Origin: Apophysomyces variabilis
Taxonomy: Eukaryota; Mucoromycota; Mucoromycetes; Mucorales; Mucoraceae
Length of the DNA stretch: 64,000 nucleotides
Direction: 5' to 3'
Assembly: GCA_002749535.1 (NCBI GenBank)
Contig: MZZL01000401.1
Span: forward strand, 396,301-460,300
The notes under the pieces were generated by a model. It had not been told where the DNA came from. It searched no databases and saw only the letters and a list, made by a program, of their open reading frames with translations. Position 1 is the first letter of the stretch. Every line of letters begins with the position of its first letter. The position numbers and the translations under genes were made by a program. This document shows, in pieces, positions 11,703 through 24,423 of the stretch.

Positions 11703-12713
11703 TTAGTTCGGTGACCAGAGGTGCATGATGTGATCGTAAAATGAGCAAGAGGCTATCAGATCGGAAGCGAATGACCAGTCGGCACCATAGGCCATGCTCT
11801 CATGGTCTAAGAAACTCTTCACGATGGATCCTTCTTTGGTATCCACCACAAACGCTCCGGCATGCATAGAGGCCGAAAGTAACTTGGAAGGATCGGTTGG
11901 ATGCCACTTAAGTCGCCATATGCCTCCACCTTCAGTATGGATATCATGCAATGGCTTACGCATGGACCGCGTATCCCACACGGAGATATGTTCATCGTAG
12001 CTTCCTGTAGCAAGTAGATGATCATGAGGGGAGGATTGGATGGTGGTGACGCCCATCATATGGCGTTTTGCAAATGTCTGTGTCTGTGTACGGGTATCCC
12101 AGCGCTTTAAGAAGCCATCGTCTGCACCCGAAAAGATGGTTCGGGTATCGTGATAATCAAAGGCAGCAATCCATGCTTCCAGCTCATGCGCTTGCCAGCT
12201 ATCGAGCACGGTCCATTGACCGGCATCCGTAGCTTGGACAAGGGAAAGATCGCCATTCGAGTGAGAAGTCACCACAGTCTTGGTTTGGTCCACTCGTCCA
12301 GACCAATCTAAAGAGAGACAAAGGATGTCGGGTTCCGAGACTTGGATATGCTCAACGCGGTGGAGCAGGTGGTCGTCGTGCTGTAAAGCATAAAGGCTTA
12401 GGCCGCCAATAGAATCGGCCACACCAAGCACTTGCTGATCATTGATCAGGGCATGACTCCATTTCATGTCAAGGATAGCCGGGGTCTCGACCACTTGCTT
12501 CTGGACAAGCGGTGCAGACGTTTTGGGCTCCACTTGGAACAGGTAGAGTTTGCCCTTGCGAATTCGTGCATTGTCTTTAGTTTCGTCTGTCAATTGGTAG
12601 GTACCACATGCGAGATACTCTGCATGATCACGAAAAGGACAAAATTCGGTGGAATCCGCACTGTAAACGGTATCAAAGGATGCAATCGATGCTGCCTGCA
12701 TGGATTCGATCAA
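11703..12713 (-). CDS. DPH7: Diphthine methyltransferase/methylesterase Dph7 (WD40)
   Basis: A single uninterrupted exon of 336 residues, unusual among intron-rich neighbours. The N-terminus SFDTVYSADSTEFCPF, then CGTYQL and AILDMKW, are hallmarks of DPH7 (WDR85; yeast Rrt2). WD40 blades follow, including SGADDGFLKRWDTRTQT, LATGSYDEHISVWDTRSMR and GGGIWRLKWHPTDPSKLLSA. The family removes a methyl group from the over-methylated intermediate so that Dph6 can amidate it, completing diphthamide on elongation factor 2 in the cytosol. Met1 or Met5 could be the start; both precede the conserved block. It is tail-to-tail with ATP18. Confidence 0.9.
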   Translation of the reverse strand: MIESMQAASIASFDTVYSADSTEFCPFRDHAEYLACGTYQLTDETKDNARIRKGKLYLFQVEPKTSAPLVQKQVVETPAILDMKWSHALINDQQVLGVADSIGGLSLYALQHDDHLLHRVEHIQVSEPDILCLSLDWSGRVDQTKTVVTSHSNGDLSLVQATDAGQWTVLDSWQAHELEAWIAAFDYHDTRTIFSGADDGFLKRWDTRTQTQTFAKRHMMGVTTIQSSPHDHLLATGSYDEHISVWDTRSMRKPLHDIHTEGGGIWRLKWHPTDPSKLLSASMHAGAFVVDTKEGSIVKSFLDHESMAYGADWSFASDLIASCSFYDHIMHLWSPN

Positions 12714-13550
12714 AACTGAAATAGGAAAAAAGGGAGCGCGGGTATCAATCGGCGCAAGACGCGTGACGGCGAAAGTAACTGCAATACCTCTTCAAGAGAC
12801 CTGCGCACGAGAAAGCAAGGTGCCGCTAACGAAGACGTGCAGCTATTTAAACATAAATGATGGTGAGTAGCGGCTTAGCAGAATGCCTTCATGAGCTTAT
12901 CGATTTCTCGACTAATTCCAATTTTCGATTATCCGTAAGATATCCGCTTGCTTCTATCCTCTCTCAGCTGTGGGATCGCGGCTTCTCTGCAAAAGTGGCG
13001 TCTACATTCGAAAAGACTTTCATAACAGATTTGATATGCAAGTCTCACGTTTGAAATGATGTCTAACTTTGATGCATTATACAGATGCTTTATTATCAAA
13101 CTGCAATGCTATGCGCCTATCTCTCTTGTGCAAAACATCTCTGAGTGTGCGGATGCGCCGTCTCGGGAAACTATCCAATCCATGAAACACAGTTTGGGAA
13201 TATAATGAATAGGCAGATGAAAGTTTATAGGGGGAGCGAGTCGACTTTCACTGCTGAATCGGGATAACATAGACAAAAGCTCTACACATGCTTCGTTACG
13301 GATGCCTCATCATGGAATCACGTCCTGTGGAATCAATGTGATTAGGATAGTTTACAAACATGCTTTGCAAACGAAGATTAAGATACCCTTAAGCGCAAAG
13401 AAATATATTATTCCCTGCATGTCATATGGAAGTAAAGAACATGAATTGTAAGATAGGAGGGGTTCATCTATAGCGCGTTTGTTGTTTTATAGTGCAATTA
13501 TTCTTTTTTTTTTTCATCCAGGAATACAAAAAACAAGCGTGTTTTTGGTC
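12714..13550. other. DPH7 promoter and ETFB 3' flank
   Basis: No recognisable gene. The 12.72-12.85 kb part is the DPH7 promoter, GC-richer than the surroundings (ACGCGTCTTGCGCC on the minus strand). The remainder is AT-rich with short unrelated frames, ending in a T-run at about 13505 beyond the ETFB stop. Confidence 0.5.
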
Positions 13551-14611
13551 TTACAACACCTTAGCTTCGTTCTTCAACTTGTCCAGCAATTCATCTACAC
13601 TCTCCACCTTGCGACCACCCTCACGCTTAGCGGGTTCTTCGACCTTGAGAGTCTGGATACGAGGAGTAATATCAATGCCCAATTCTTCAGGGGTGATCTT
13701 GATCAAGGGCTTCTTCTTTGCCTTCATGATGTTGGGCAGGGAAGCATAGCGGGGTTCGTTCAATCTGGGTACCAACGAAAATGTTACATGAATCCTTCAT
13801 GCTCTCGTTCCTTTTCTTGCTTTTTAACTTACCGCAAATCTGTGGTGATGACTGCAGGCAACTTGGTTGAGACAGTTTCCAAACCACCATCGATTTCACG
13901 TGTGACCTTGAGCGACTGATTCTCAATTTCAACCTTGGAAGCAAAGGTTGTCTAACCGAGAGTGTAAAAAGAAGTCAACCGTGGGAAAAAAATATATAAC
14001 ACCAGCGACAATCTTCCAGTGTCTTTGAGCATACCTGAGGCCAGTCCAACAAGCCAGCCAACATCTGGCCGGTCTGATTGCTATCATCATCAATGGCTTG
14101 TTTGCCCAAAATCCACAGATCAGGCTTTGCTTCCTTGTCTGCATAGGCCTTGAGCAATTTAGCCACAGCAAGAGGTTGCAAAGTAGCATCGTCCTTCACT
14201 TCAACATGAACTGCACGGTCGGCACCCATAGCCAAGGCAGTACGCAAGGTTTCTTGGGCTTTGGCAGAACCACATGAGATAGCAACAACTTCAGTTTTGG
14301 GAGACTTTTCCTTGATACGCACAGCCTCCTCCACAGCAATTTCGTCGAAAGGGTTCATGCTGTGCTTCACATTGCGATCAACATCCGTCTTGGCAGCATT
14401 CACACGGACCTTGACAGCTAAAGAGACAAAGTCAGAACACGAACCATAAAGTCAATGAGTCCTCGTTCTTTTTTCTGCCAATCGCACAAGCGCGGTGCGG
14501 GGAAGCCAAGAGGGGGGGAACACTCTTATGACTTTTTTTCCATGGCTATATGCACTCACCAAAGTCAATGACACGCTTGACAGGCACAAAAATACGCAGA
14601 GGGTTGGACAT
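13551..14611 (-). CDS. ETFB: Electron transfer flavoprotein subunit beta
   Basis: Four exons on the minus strand. The protein starts [17 protein letters not shown] and joins [14 protein letters not shown]. It continues [37 protein letters not shown] (the AMP/ADP-binding loop), then [19 protein letters not shown], the ETF-beta recognition-loop signature. It ends with a Lys/Glu-rich helix and TAA at 13551. With ETF-alpha it carries electrons from mitochondrial acyl-CoA and other dehydrogenases to ETF:ubiquinone oxidoreductase. The start is the only ATG before the conserved strand. No obvious cleavable presequence, as is usual for the beta subunit. Confidence 0.95.
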
Positions 14612-15657
14612 GGAGAAAGCGACAGGGGAAAGGTGAAAGCAGAAAGGAGGGACGCTCCGACCGAGAAAATGATGACCATGGATTCATGTGACAGAGGTTT
14701 GTCGCGATTTGGGCTTTAACCAATAAGACAGCTTCAAAACAGCCATTTGGTTTGGCGCTGATAGCCGTGCTTTGTCAGTTGGCACTGCACACGAGAAAAT
14801 GAATAAGTGCCAATAAATAAAGTTGCATCTTCTGTTTGCCCGGTTATGTTCAAAGCTCTTTTGCACGTATGTGCGACATAGCACTGTATAGCAAGAAAGG
14901 GTACATAGTATACTTGCTGTTCAATTCAAACATGAGATGAGATGCATGGTTCCGCATCTCTATCCCGTCATTATATAGAAGTAAACCAGTTAGATGTTAT
15001 TACAGGCAAACAGGGTTCTTCTATGCATAATGTAGGGAAAAGGCTGGCGGGCCTAAAAGATAAGATCAATATTACTTACAACGTTCTATGAACGACAGCG
15101 GTAGCAAATCATTCCTATAGACAATGTAGGAAACGCTGTTCGATATGCCGTAGTAATTAGTAAAGCATCAGCCCGTGAATCAGTGATACGCCGAATTATA
15201 TAGATTAGACTCCAAATGGTGTAGTTTTATCTACAAAGACAAATAAGCTAGAGTGAGCAGAAAGGGAACGATAGTACAGGGAGACAAGTTCACTGTATCA
15301 AGAGAGAAACCTCCTTCTTGATGGTGAAAAAAGGGGCAGCAACTTTAGCTATTTAAGCTTTCCACAGCCATTGTATGCCAACGGTCCTTTTTATTTTGGT
15401 CCCCCTAGATGTATTAGTCCAGCAACAATACGCAAGCTTCATATAGTTTGCGGAGCAAGTGTGGATTCAGGGGGTTGCTTCTGACCATGTGTTGAGTGAA
15501 AGATGACATGCTACAAAGATCATTATATTACAGTGTACCCATGCAAAGACAAAGGAAAGAAACAAAAACTATTGGAGGAGTTGAGACGATGTGATGTAGA
15601 TATGTTATCAACATGACTTTCATCTCTATGTAATAAACAACGTAGGCTTTATATTAT
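14612..15657. other. Intergenic, no gene recognised
   Basis: About 1 kb covering the ETFB promoter (14.6-14.9 kb) and the AT-rich 3' flank of the tetraspanin gene. No frame has recognisable protein features. Confidence 0.5.
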
Positions 15658-16696
15658 TCAATACTGTCTCTGGTGATATGAGTATTTCTTGTCTGCTGGA
15701 TCCTCCTTGGAAATCGATTCCGAGATAGCCGAGTCGACTAAGGTAGGGGATGACCCGCCCCTATCTCCTGCTCCATAGACCCATTCTGGATTCGATGCCA
15801 AGCGATCCATTGAAATGGGGCCTTCCTGTCGCGACCGATAAATCGCGCGTGCGCACAAAAGCGTAATCACGTTGCAAAGTGCCAAAATCTCGATGCTTAG
15901 AGCGGCAAAGAGGATTAGATAAATAAATGAAAGTTGTTTTCGTATGTAATGAGTCAGGGGGTCGTAACAAGGTGGTGCTGAATTTACGAGTTCGCCAGTG
16001 CATCTGTCAGTAGAAACTGGATGATCGAGGATATGTGAGAACCCACAGCAAGTAAACTGAAATAGAACGATTGACCAAGAAGAAAAAGGGTCGAGCTTCA
16101 GTCCATTGCTGTTCCATGCCATAAAAGCAAGTGATTTTTTTTTACCTTCGTTTCAGCATAAATTCGATAATCTGTGGACGACTCAGCCCATACAACATTT
16201 AACCAAGATTCTGTATGGGCTGCCTGGTCGTATACAATGACGGCAGTGGATATTTGGTAAACAAAGGCAATCAATACAATGACTGTGTATACGACGTGAA
16301 TGCATTGTCGTTGTGTGAAAAACGCGCCGATGATGCCGATGATGGCAGCAAATAGCAAAATGATTCCTAAGACGCTGATCACTGTCGAAAAAAGAAAAGA
16401 AAGCACAATTGAGCTGTGTACGAATTTTTTGCGCTATGTTCTCTTGGGTATTGCAACTGATCTTTACTTTTAAGTATATTGACAGGTATCAAAATCGATC
16501 CATCCACATAATTATGGCTTCCCATGATACCGAAGGCCATTAATCCACATCCGAAGAATGCGTAGAGGAGATTGGTGATGACAAGGTAACATCTACTCAA
16601 CCTGATAGAATAACAGTGTTATAAGCAATCGTTTTCCTTTTCTACAACTTCTATTATTGGTGAAGCACCTTTTTAATACCTTTGACAACACGCCAT
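15658..16696 (-). CDS. Tetraspanin family membrane protein
   Basis: Four exons: a 17-nt first exon (16696-16680, MACCQR), then from 16601, with two further introns. N-terminal MACCQRLSRCYLVITNLLYAF puts Cys at the membrane boundary (palmitoylation-like) before TM1. TM2 is SVLGIILLFAAIIGIIGAFF and TM3 is VVYTVIVLIAFVYQISTAVIV. A large loop with the tetraspanin FTCCGF (CCG) motif and further Cys residues follows, then TM4 (FIYLILFAALSIEILALCNVI) and a Ser-rich cytoplasmic tail. CCG plus four TM segments defines the family. Fungal tetraspanins such as Pls1 act at the plasma membrane in appressorium or hyphal polarity; which subfamily this is cannot be said. The micro-exon start is inferred from phase and splice sites. 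Confidence 0.85.
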
Positions 16697-18461
16697 TAGA
16701 AAGGAAAGAAAGGAAAGAGGAAGAGGAAAAAGGGAAAGCGGTCAAAAAGAAAGAAAGAAAGAAAGAGGGAAGAAAGAAGCGAAAAAAAGGGGGCGAAGAA
16801 AGACAAGATAAATTCTTCCCTCTCTCTATCTCTCTCTCTATTTCTTTCCCGCTTTGCAACTTACTGCTAATTGAGTTTTGACAGATTTTTTTGTCATACA
16901 AAAATTAGGGGAATGGGTTTCCTCTTTCACTTTAAAAGAGAAATGCTCCTTAAGGAGTTAACTGTTTCCTCCGAGTTGAATAGTTATTATGATCACTATC
17001 ACAAGAAAAAAGGTTCATTTTAAACGAGGAGGAGAAAAAGTGTATCCATTGTTGTGGCAATGCTTTTTTTTCTAAAATGAAAAAGATGATCTGCGCAAAA
17101 GTAAAGCAACCCCTTTGCATCTTTTCAGATCCCGGATCTGCGATTCAATTGGCCATACGCTAGATTAAGGAAGACCTTGCATGCACGTTGTCTCAAAAGA
17201 AAAGAAAGATATATGCTCTTCTAACTAATAGAGTGATATACTGACCAACTGGGTCCTCCTATCAACTATATTTGTTTCCTTGTTGGTTTTGACAACGGAG
17301 TCCTTTTTATCTTTTTCACTGGTTCTGAATGGTTGATAAACATGCTTTCCTATCAGTTGCCAAGATTTCCAATTGCTATTTTGAGAACCATGGTGACATA
17401 CTGCCTGCAACCCCACGCATTCCAAAAGAAATATTCTCTGTGTCGGCTTACCCTTTGCGTAATCCGATACGAACCATAACGGAGTTAAATGATTTCATTG
17501 TCCGTTCTTTAACGGATCTGGAGATACTACAATCAATGGCAACTACGTCAAGTAAAGCAGCTTATTGTTGTTATGGGAAGCGTCACAACTGGATCATATA
17601 ATGCTTTATATTGCTATGGTTGGCGTGATCTGGGATAAATTTACCAAGATACCCCTCCAATGATTGCGACACTCCGCAGAGCAAACTACTCGCTTCAGTG
17701 CTAATGCACTTATTCAATTGATGCATACAGGTAACAGGTTCATTAAATACAGTTACACTACCGCGAAAGATTACATGTCTCTTTTATTCAGGAACGGCAA
17801 CCTGTCAGCATACTAGCAGGTCTGAAGTTGTTCAAGAGCTTGACACATAAACTAGTCCATATTCGGTACAGTCCTTTGCAATGTTCAATTCACCGGGTCA
17901 GCAGTCAAACTGTTAAGTTTTAGTTGGTCACTTATAATAGACGTTTAACCAGGAACCCGGTTATTAAGCGCAACATGTACTTGCGACATAATTCAGGGCT
18001 TCGAGATTCTTCATAGGTATGATTTAAGATTACGTTCATTATGGAATTTCTTAACTACTTCTCACTATTCTAAACAAGGTTCAACCCCAGTCATCGCCGG
18101 GTTTTGGTCGTTCCTGAAAATGCACAAGAGGCTTTCTATTTTACCTTGTTGGCAATAATATATGTAACAATGCGGATTTCCCTGGGCATACCGTGTTTTC
18201 TCGATGAGAGCTAGTTTTTTATATATAGATGCTGCATGATAGGATGAATGACAGAGAGGTTTTGTTTGGGTAAGGGTCCTATGAACGTTCAGATTTGGTT
18301 ACCTTCAATTTTCCCCGCCCAGGCAAATTGTGAGGGACTGTTGGTGCTTAAGCCACCTTAAAATTTGCTTCGATCTTTTTTTTCTTTTTCAGTTACTCCT
18401 CGGGTTACCTTGTTCTTCATTGGAGAAGGCCGAATTCAAACGTTTTATCCCTACATTCACC
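16697..18461. other. Intergenic with polypurine tract
   Basis: 16700-16800 is a long A/G-rich run on the plus strand (CT-rich leader on the tetraspanin strand). The rest has only short frames. 17329-17601 (+) is open for 90 codons but matches no family I know, and a TATA-like TTTATATATAGAT occurs at about 18216. I see no supportable gene. Confidence 0.5.
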
Positions 18462-21067
18462 ATGGTCAGCACCACACCTTGCACTGCCGAAAAACCCGAG
18501 GCCGTCGTTGTTGAACAGAATGACGATACCACCAAGAAAGACCTCGAAAAACCCACCGTTCCTGCACCAGCCCCTCCTGTCAATGTATGGCAAGTGCGCA
18601 AATCCACCGCGACAGAAAATGGAAAAGAATCAGAAACGTCACTTGCAGCTGCAGCTTCCGGTAAACTAATGAAAAAAATAAGAATTGAAAAGGAGATAGA
18701 GGTGTTACAGTAGTTGGTTTGTGATTTTGCTCACGTCCATGCTTTGTTTACCAGAAGCATGGCCTGCACCCCAGGAAACTTTGGAAGTTGAGGAGCAGCC
18801 TGACCAGAAGAAGGAAAAGATCACTTTACCTAAAGGTATGCATCATCAAAGGGATACTGGATGAAAGATCATGACGAAGTTATGTAAAGGTAGAGGTCAA
18901 TGGAAGCCTTATACCCCAACTATCACACATTCTACGCCTACACCTACCGGTCGTTCTCGAAGCACCCGTGGCGGCCGCCCTACGTCTAACAAAGACCGAA
19001 AGGCTCGTCGCGGAAGCCAACCCACGTTGACCAAGAAGGAGAAGGAAGAAGGATCGAAGCCAGAAGTTGCAGGCGAATGCAAAACAAACGATGCCCAAGA
19101 AGCTGAAGCTGCCGCCCTTCGATTCTCCCGACCATCTTTCCGAGGCCGTGGACGCGGTCGTGGCCGTGGTGGTTTCCGTCGTCATGAATTTGGCTTCCCT
19201 CCGCGAACAAGACCCATGTACGTTAATGTGGATGCCGAAACCTTGAAGGTGTACATCTTGCAGCAAATGTGGGTAGAAACTATCTATTTCCGCTTGATTT
19301 ATATTAACTGAAATCGATCTCTCAGTGAATACTACTTCAGCATTGACAATCTTTGCAAAGATCTTTTCTTGCGTGGTCAGATGGATGCACAGGGTTACGT
19401 CGATCTTAAATTGCTGGCTAACTTCAACAGAGTGAAGGGCCTGACAACTGATATGAGTTTGATTCTTGAAGCATTGCAGCAGAGTGAATTGCTGGAACTA
19501 AGCAATGGCAAGATCCGTCGAAAGGAAGGATGGGAGACTTGGGTTCTTCCAGCCGTGGCCAATAACGAAGCTACCCGCGAAGTGCCAAAGCCAGCTGTTG
19601 CTGCTGCTCACCCAACTTTAGCCTCGCTTGCTGGCAATGGCCCTTCCGTTATGTTATCCAAGAAACCTACTGCCGCCCCAAACAGCGTTGAGCGCCGCAA
19701 GTCCCACGTCAAAGAGGAAGTGAAGGAAGAGGATGATGTGTTTGACTTTGAAGATGACTGGGTGGATGGTAGCCGTGCAAATACCGTTAAGAAATATTAC
19801 CTTTCCGACGATGATTCCGAATTTGATGACGATGATGATCTCGAAATCGACGACGATACAGTCGCAAGGATCATGATCGTTACTCAGCGTAAGCGCGATA
19901 AGACACACACCTCGTTCGATCGTGCGAAGATGAACGACGAAATTTCGGAAATGATCAACGAAGGATTGTACGAGTATGAAAACGGCATTCACGAGTACAA
20001 ATCCAACAACGTGAAGGTGGGTACTATTGATCCCGAACAATTTGCACAGCTTAGCGCTAGTGCTAAGCGTGAAAGTGAGCTGTCCAAGCCTAACAAGGCC
20101 AAGCCGTAAGTAAAAAAAAAGAAAAGAAAAGAACACAAACATTAGACGTAGTAAACGATCTTTAATTGTGTATTGATTTAGTATCAAGACATCGAAGAAG
20201 GCTCCTCGATTCTATCCTGTTCGCCCTGAATCGCTGCCTAGCAGTGCTTTCTATGGGTCTACTCCCAGATCAGCCAGCAAAAAGGACCATGACCACGGCC
20301 ATGTTGGTTGGGTTCTCAGCGATCAGCCCTATCATTATAACCCTGCTGACCTGTTGTCGACCAGTCTTGGTAAATCGCCTGCTATGACAGACATCCTGTC
20401 TACTTCCATGGACATGGCCCATTCCTTCCCCAACTTCCAGCATCCCAGCCACGAGTTGCTCCGCGAAAATGGATTTGTGCAGCACAAATATCACAAATAC
20501 CACGCCAAAGCACTAAAAGAACGCAAACAGCTCGGCGTTGGTCAATCTCAGGAGATGAACACTCTGTTCCGCTTCTGGTCTCACTTCTTGCGTGATCATT
20601 TCAACAAGCGTATGTACAACGAGTTTAAGAAGTTGGCTGTGGAAGATGCGAACCAGAACTACCGATATGGTTTGGAATGTCTTTTCCGTCTGTATTCTTA
20701 TGGCCTTGAGAAACGCTTCCGCAGTGAAGTGTTTGAGGACTTCCAGGAATTGACTTTAGCAGATTATGATAATGGACACCTTTACGGTCTTGAGAAATTC
20801 TGGGCCTATTTGTACTATCGCAAGGATAAGAAGAAGAGAGAGTTGAACGAACGCTTGACTGCATTGTTGGCCAAATACAAAACTGTGAAAGATTTCAGAA
20901 ATGCCGAAGCACCAAAGAAAGAAGAGGGTGAATGCTACAAGGTTCCCCACCATGGCGTAAGTTGAAGAGGACGCAGATATGAAAGAAGTACTAAACCCAG
21001 GATATTTATCTAGAAACAAAGAGGTAGTGTTAGTGGCCCGTCAGGTGCCCAAGCCGTTCACGCTTAA
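18462..21067 (+). CDS. LARP1: La-related protein 1 (La motif plus DM15 repeats)
   Basis: Six exons (18462-18660, 18755-18835, 18890-19268, 19326-20105, 20182-20956, 21014-21067) give 755 residues. The N-terminal third is basic, with an [11 protein letters not shown] box. The La motif begins at about residue 215: [20 protein letters not shown] ... [14 protein letters not shown]. An acidic region follows ([11 protein letters not shown], then a Glu/Asp cluster). The C-terminal part (about 575-735) holds DM15 repeats with the repeated MxNxLxRFWxxxL / Y.YGLE.LFR patterns. LARP1 binds 5'TOP mRNAs and the cap through DM15 and links TOR to ribosomal-protein translation. Yeast Sro9/Slf1 lack DM15, so this is animal-like. 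The last 18-codon exon follows an intron with a TACTAAAC branch site; unspliced reading ends two codons after the donor. Confidence 0.93.
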
Positions 21068-22163
21068 AGCATGATAAATATTGCTTGTTTTCTTCTTTCT
21101 TTTCGTTCCCCTTTTCTTTCGATGATCAAAAAATTACAAAAAAACGCAAACTTATAGACGAAATCCACTTTTTCTCGCTTTTTTTTTTCTTTTTTTTTTT
21201 TTTAAGAAAAAATCTTCAAAAAAAAGATTGTTATATTTTACTGTTCTGTAACCTTTTCACTCGATAAATATACGTCGAAGCTTTGGCTTCCCAAAAAAAA
21301 AAAAAAAAAAAAAAAAGAAAGGAAGAGGAGCACAAGGGTGTCGGTTTAGTATTTCAGTTAAATTTCATTGGATAACACTTCCTGTTGGTTACAAGTGCTA
21401 GCGGAATTGTAGTAAATTAATGAAAGTATTTTATCTCTTTGTCCGAGGTGCTAATTATATTACTATTCGTAGTCTAGGCTTTGTGATATGTTCCCAGATC
21501 ACCCATGCAACGGAGAGGAGGGCAACATATCTTATCCACTTGGCAGCAATAGGATGTCTACTTTACCTCTGTGTATTTTGCAATATGCATAAAATCTAGC
21601 AGCCGTTCCAGTTTAATAGAATGATATTATCGTATAATGCAGCAAAGCGTAACATAAGCAATTAGCACGTCTGGCTTTAAGTGCATCATAGCAGTTGTAT
21701 GGAAAATAAGTGGGAGGGAGGACATAGGTTGGAATGCGATGATCATAGCGATAACAGCGGTGGGTAATTCACCGATTTTCTCGGCATTCGGATAAATGAA
21801 TTCATATTATGAAATTTAGTCTATTGCTGTTCTATTATACTTGCAGATGTAAAATAGGCTGCTTTCCCTGTCATACAGATGATAACCTCCCTCACTTCCT
21901 CTATCAATAATAGCATTATGCATAACTAGACCCCAATAACAATTATAGCATGTTTTACGTTTGACGACACCGACGTATTGACGGTCTGCAAGTCTTTGCA
22001 GTCATTTATATGAGGCAAATGGATCAGTCCTTCCCGACATGTGAAGGGGGTGCAAATAAAACTAGGCCGAGGAAGCTTCACCGGAAATTCGACGTCATCG
22101 GATACTCTTTTTTAAAATCCATCTCGGAAAGGCTCAGTTTGCCCAACCTTTCCTATCTTCAAA
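21068..22163. other. Intergenic with homopolymers
   Basis: LARP1 3' flank with T-runs at about 21180-21203 and a 23-nt A-run at 21293-21315, then AT-rich sequence without a recognisable frame. The last 150 bp are the UBC6 promoter. Confidence 0.5.
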
Positions 22164-23180
22164 ATGGCAACGAAGGCAGCATACAGACGACTTACCAAGG
22201 AGTACATGGAAATCCAAAAAAAGTATGAGAGAGATTTGCATATAATGATCAGGAGAGTGTTTTAACATGTTATCTGTTTTCAGTCCCCCTCCTTTCATCG
22301 TTGCGAAACCTTTGGAAAGCAACATCCTCGAATGGCAAGTTTGCAGCAAACAAGAAAAACGATCTCTAAACTCATTTTTATCTAGGCATTATGTCATTCG
22401 CGGGCCACCCGATACCCCATATCACGGTGGAGAATACTATGGACGATTAACATTCCCATCAGATTACCCTTACAAGCCGCCTGCTATTCGAATGACTACA
22501 CCATCGGGACGATTCCAACCAGATACTCGACTTTGTTTGACCATGAGCGACTTCCATCCCAGTTTATGGAACCCTAGCTGGTCCGTTGCGACCATTCTGA
22601 ATGGGTTGCTGAGTTTTATGGTAAAGCAGGAAATCACTAGTTGGTCGTCTTGGTTTCATTAACTTACCTTGCCAACCATGACGTTCCTATAGACAACCGA
22701 TGAAACGACGACCGGAAGTATTAAAACGACTGAATCCGAAAAGCGTTTGTATGCTGCTCGCTCGCATAAAACAAACTTAAAAAACGCAAAGTTTAGAGGT
22801 AACAAAGAAGCTAATCTTTTTTTGCCTGGAAAACCTAGGAAATAGCAATAAATAACCATTTTTCACCTTTAGATGTCTTTCCTGAGTTATGTACATTGGA
22901 GCCTGCACCTTTACCGAACATGCCACAAACAGAACCATCTTCCACATTGAATCGACGACGAGCAACACCAGCACCGACTCAACAATTGCAGCAACAGCAG
23001 CAGCGAGTTCCGACCACTGGAAAACCACGGACTGACGGCGTCGTAAACGAGAATGAAAATGCATTAACAAGAACGGTGAGCCAATGGAGGCGGTGGTTAC
23101 TTATCTTGGTGGTATTCGTGTATCTGGTGATGTCAAAGCTGGCTGCGCGATCATCTGCTGGGGGCGAAGGTGCATCTTGA
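22164..23180 (+). CDS. UBC6: Tail-anchored ubiquitin-conjugating enzyme E2 (Ubc6/UBE2J2)
   Basis: Five exons (22164-22222, 22284-22334, 22386-22620, 22693-22798, 22873-23180) give 252 residues, as in yeast Ubc6. The E2 core runs from [18 protein letters not shown] through [36 protein letters not shown] and [18 protein letters not shown]. The catalytic cysteine is Cys87, with the class-typical TMSDFHP instead of an HPN box. A Gln/Pro linker precedes a C-terminal hydrophobic anchor ([18 protein letters not shown]). The family works in ER-associated degradation with Doa10/Hrd1-type ligases. The second intron (22335-22385) is GC-AG with donor GCAAGT. Confidence 0.95.
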
Positions 23181-24423
23181 AAGAAATGAACGACGAAAAC
23201 TATATACACATGTATGTTCTGAATTGGCTGTTGTCACTTTTCTTTATCCTTCCTCGTTCTGTGACTATGAGTTATCCGCCCTACTGTGTTCCAAATAATA
23301 ATAAAAAAATGTAAAACAGCTCACATATTTGCAGCGCAAACAAAGGAATTAAACGTCCTGAAAACAAGATGAAATACAGCCACCACGCATCAGCTTGCAG
23401 GCATAGAGATCCTCGCACTGGGCTTTTCTCCTTGGCCAACTCACCAAGGAAATCAAACAGATAACTTGTGGTTACTTCTTACCTTGAGTTGAACTACAGT
23501 AATGCACCACCATGACGGGTAAAAAAGCAATGTGGCAATGAACTTCGGCCAATCAAGATAATACATTGCGTGCTGGTTAATTGTTTGCAGCATGTCTTTA
23601 TCTGCACCATGTAGTCATTATAGTCAACTGCATGTCTTTGGCTGGCACCAGAATCGCACAGCTGCACGCATCGTCCTAGACAGAAGACGAGCGGAGTACA
23701 CTCAGCCATACTGCGAACTTAGCTCGCACCAAGCGCATGACAATCTTTTTTACCTTAAACGGTCAAGGTTAGCATGGTTAATGCAGAACATTTCCGTTTC
23801 CGTGCATCGTACGTTACATCTGTTCAACATCTGCAGTAGGTGTAGATAAGACAAATTTCATTCAGGAAACAACGAGCGAAGGCATGCCATTTTGAAAATC
23901 CATGGCCCAAGAGCGGTGCTGGACAATTCATTCCAGAGTCTTAATGACCAATAGAGCACTGTGGCGTTATAGAAGGTTTATGCGATCTTGTTCCCAGTAG
24001 CAGAATGGAACCATGCGGTTATTTGTCGAACGTGCTGATAGTTATATTGAGAAATTTGCAGATAAAATTGTGTCTTTCCATCTCATGGCACAGTCTATTG
24101 TCAGAAAACAAAAGAAGAAATTGCAATATCTGTCCATGGCATCAAGGAGGTCTAAGACAAGCCCAAAAAGTCTCTAGTGACCGCCTTTTTTTTTTATTGT
24201 AGGGCAGTTCTGCTTTCATGGATGGGAAAGGGTTTGTTTATTCTCATGTTATTATTACACGTTGCCATTGCCATTTTACAATAAAGGTATAGGAATCATA
24301 TGTGTGTTTTCTTCTCCAGTATGGATAATCTGCGATTGGTATCCTTTGTATGAAGGAATGTGGGTGTCTCGCATCCTTAGTTATACATATTCCATTTAAG
24401 CTCTGCTAATGAGATAGCTTGAT
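23181..24423. other. Intergenic, no gene recognised
   Basis: About 1.2 kb between convergent genes (UBC6 + and F-box gene -). It carries AATAATAATAAAAAA near 23290, likely UBC6 polyadenylation. Nothing else supportable. Confidence 0.5.

Noticed and set aside
7060..14611. Co-regulated mitochondrial gene cluster
   Set aside because: ATP18, ETFB and later SHMT and uL15m are on different strands with ordinary spacing and unrelated neighbours between them; proximity looks coincidental.
17329..17601. 90-codon plus-strand ORF, with an overlapping second open frame after it
   Set aside because: No family features, no good splice partners, and the two frames cannot be joined; too weak to call a gene or pseudogene.
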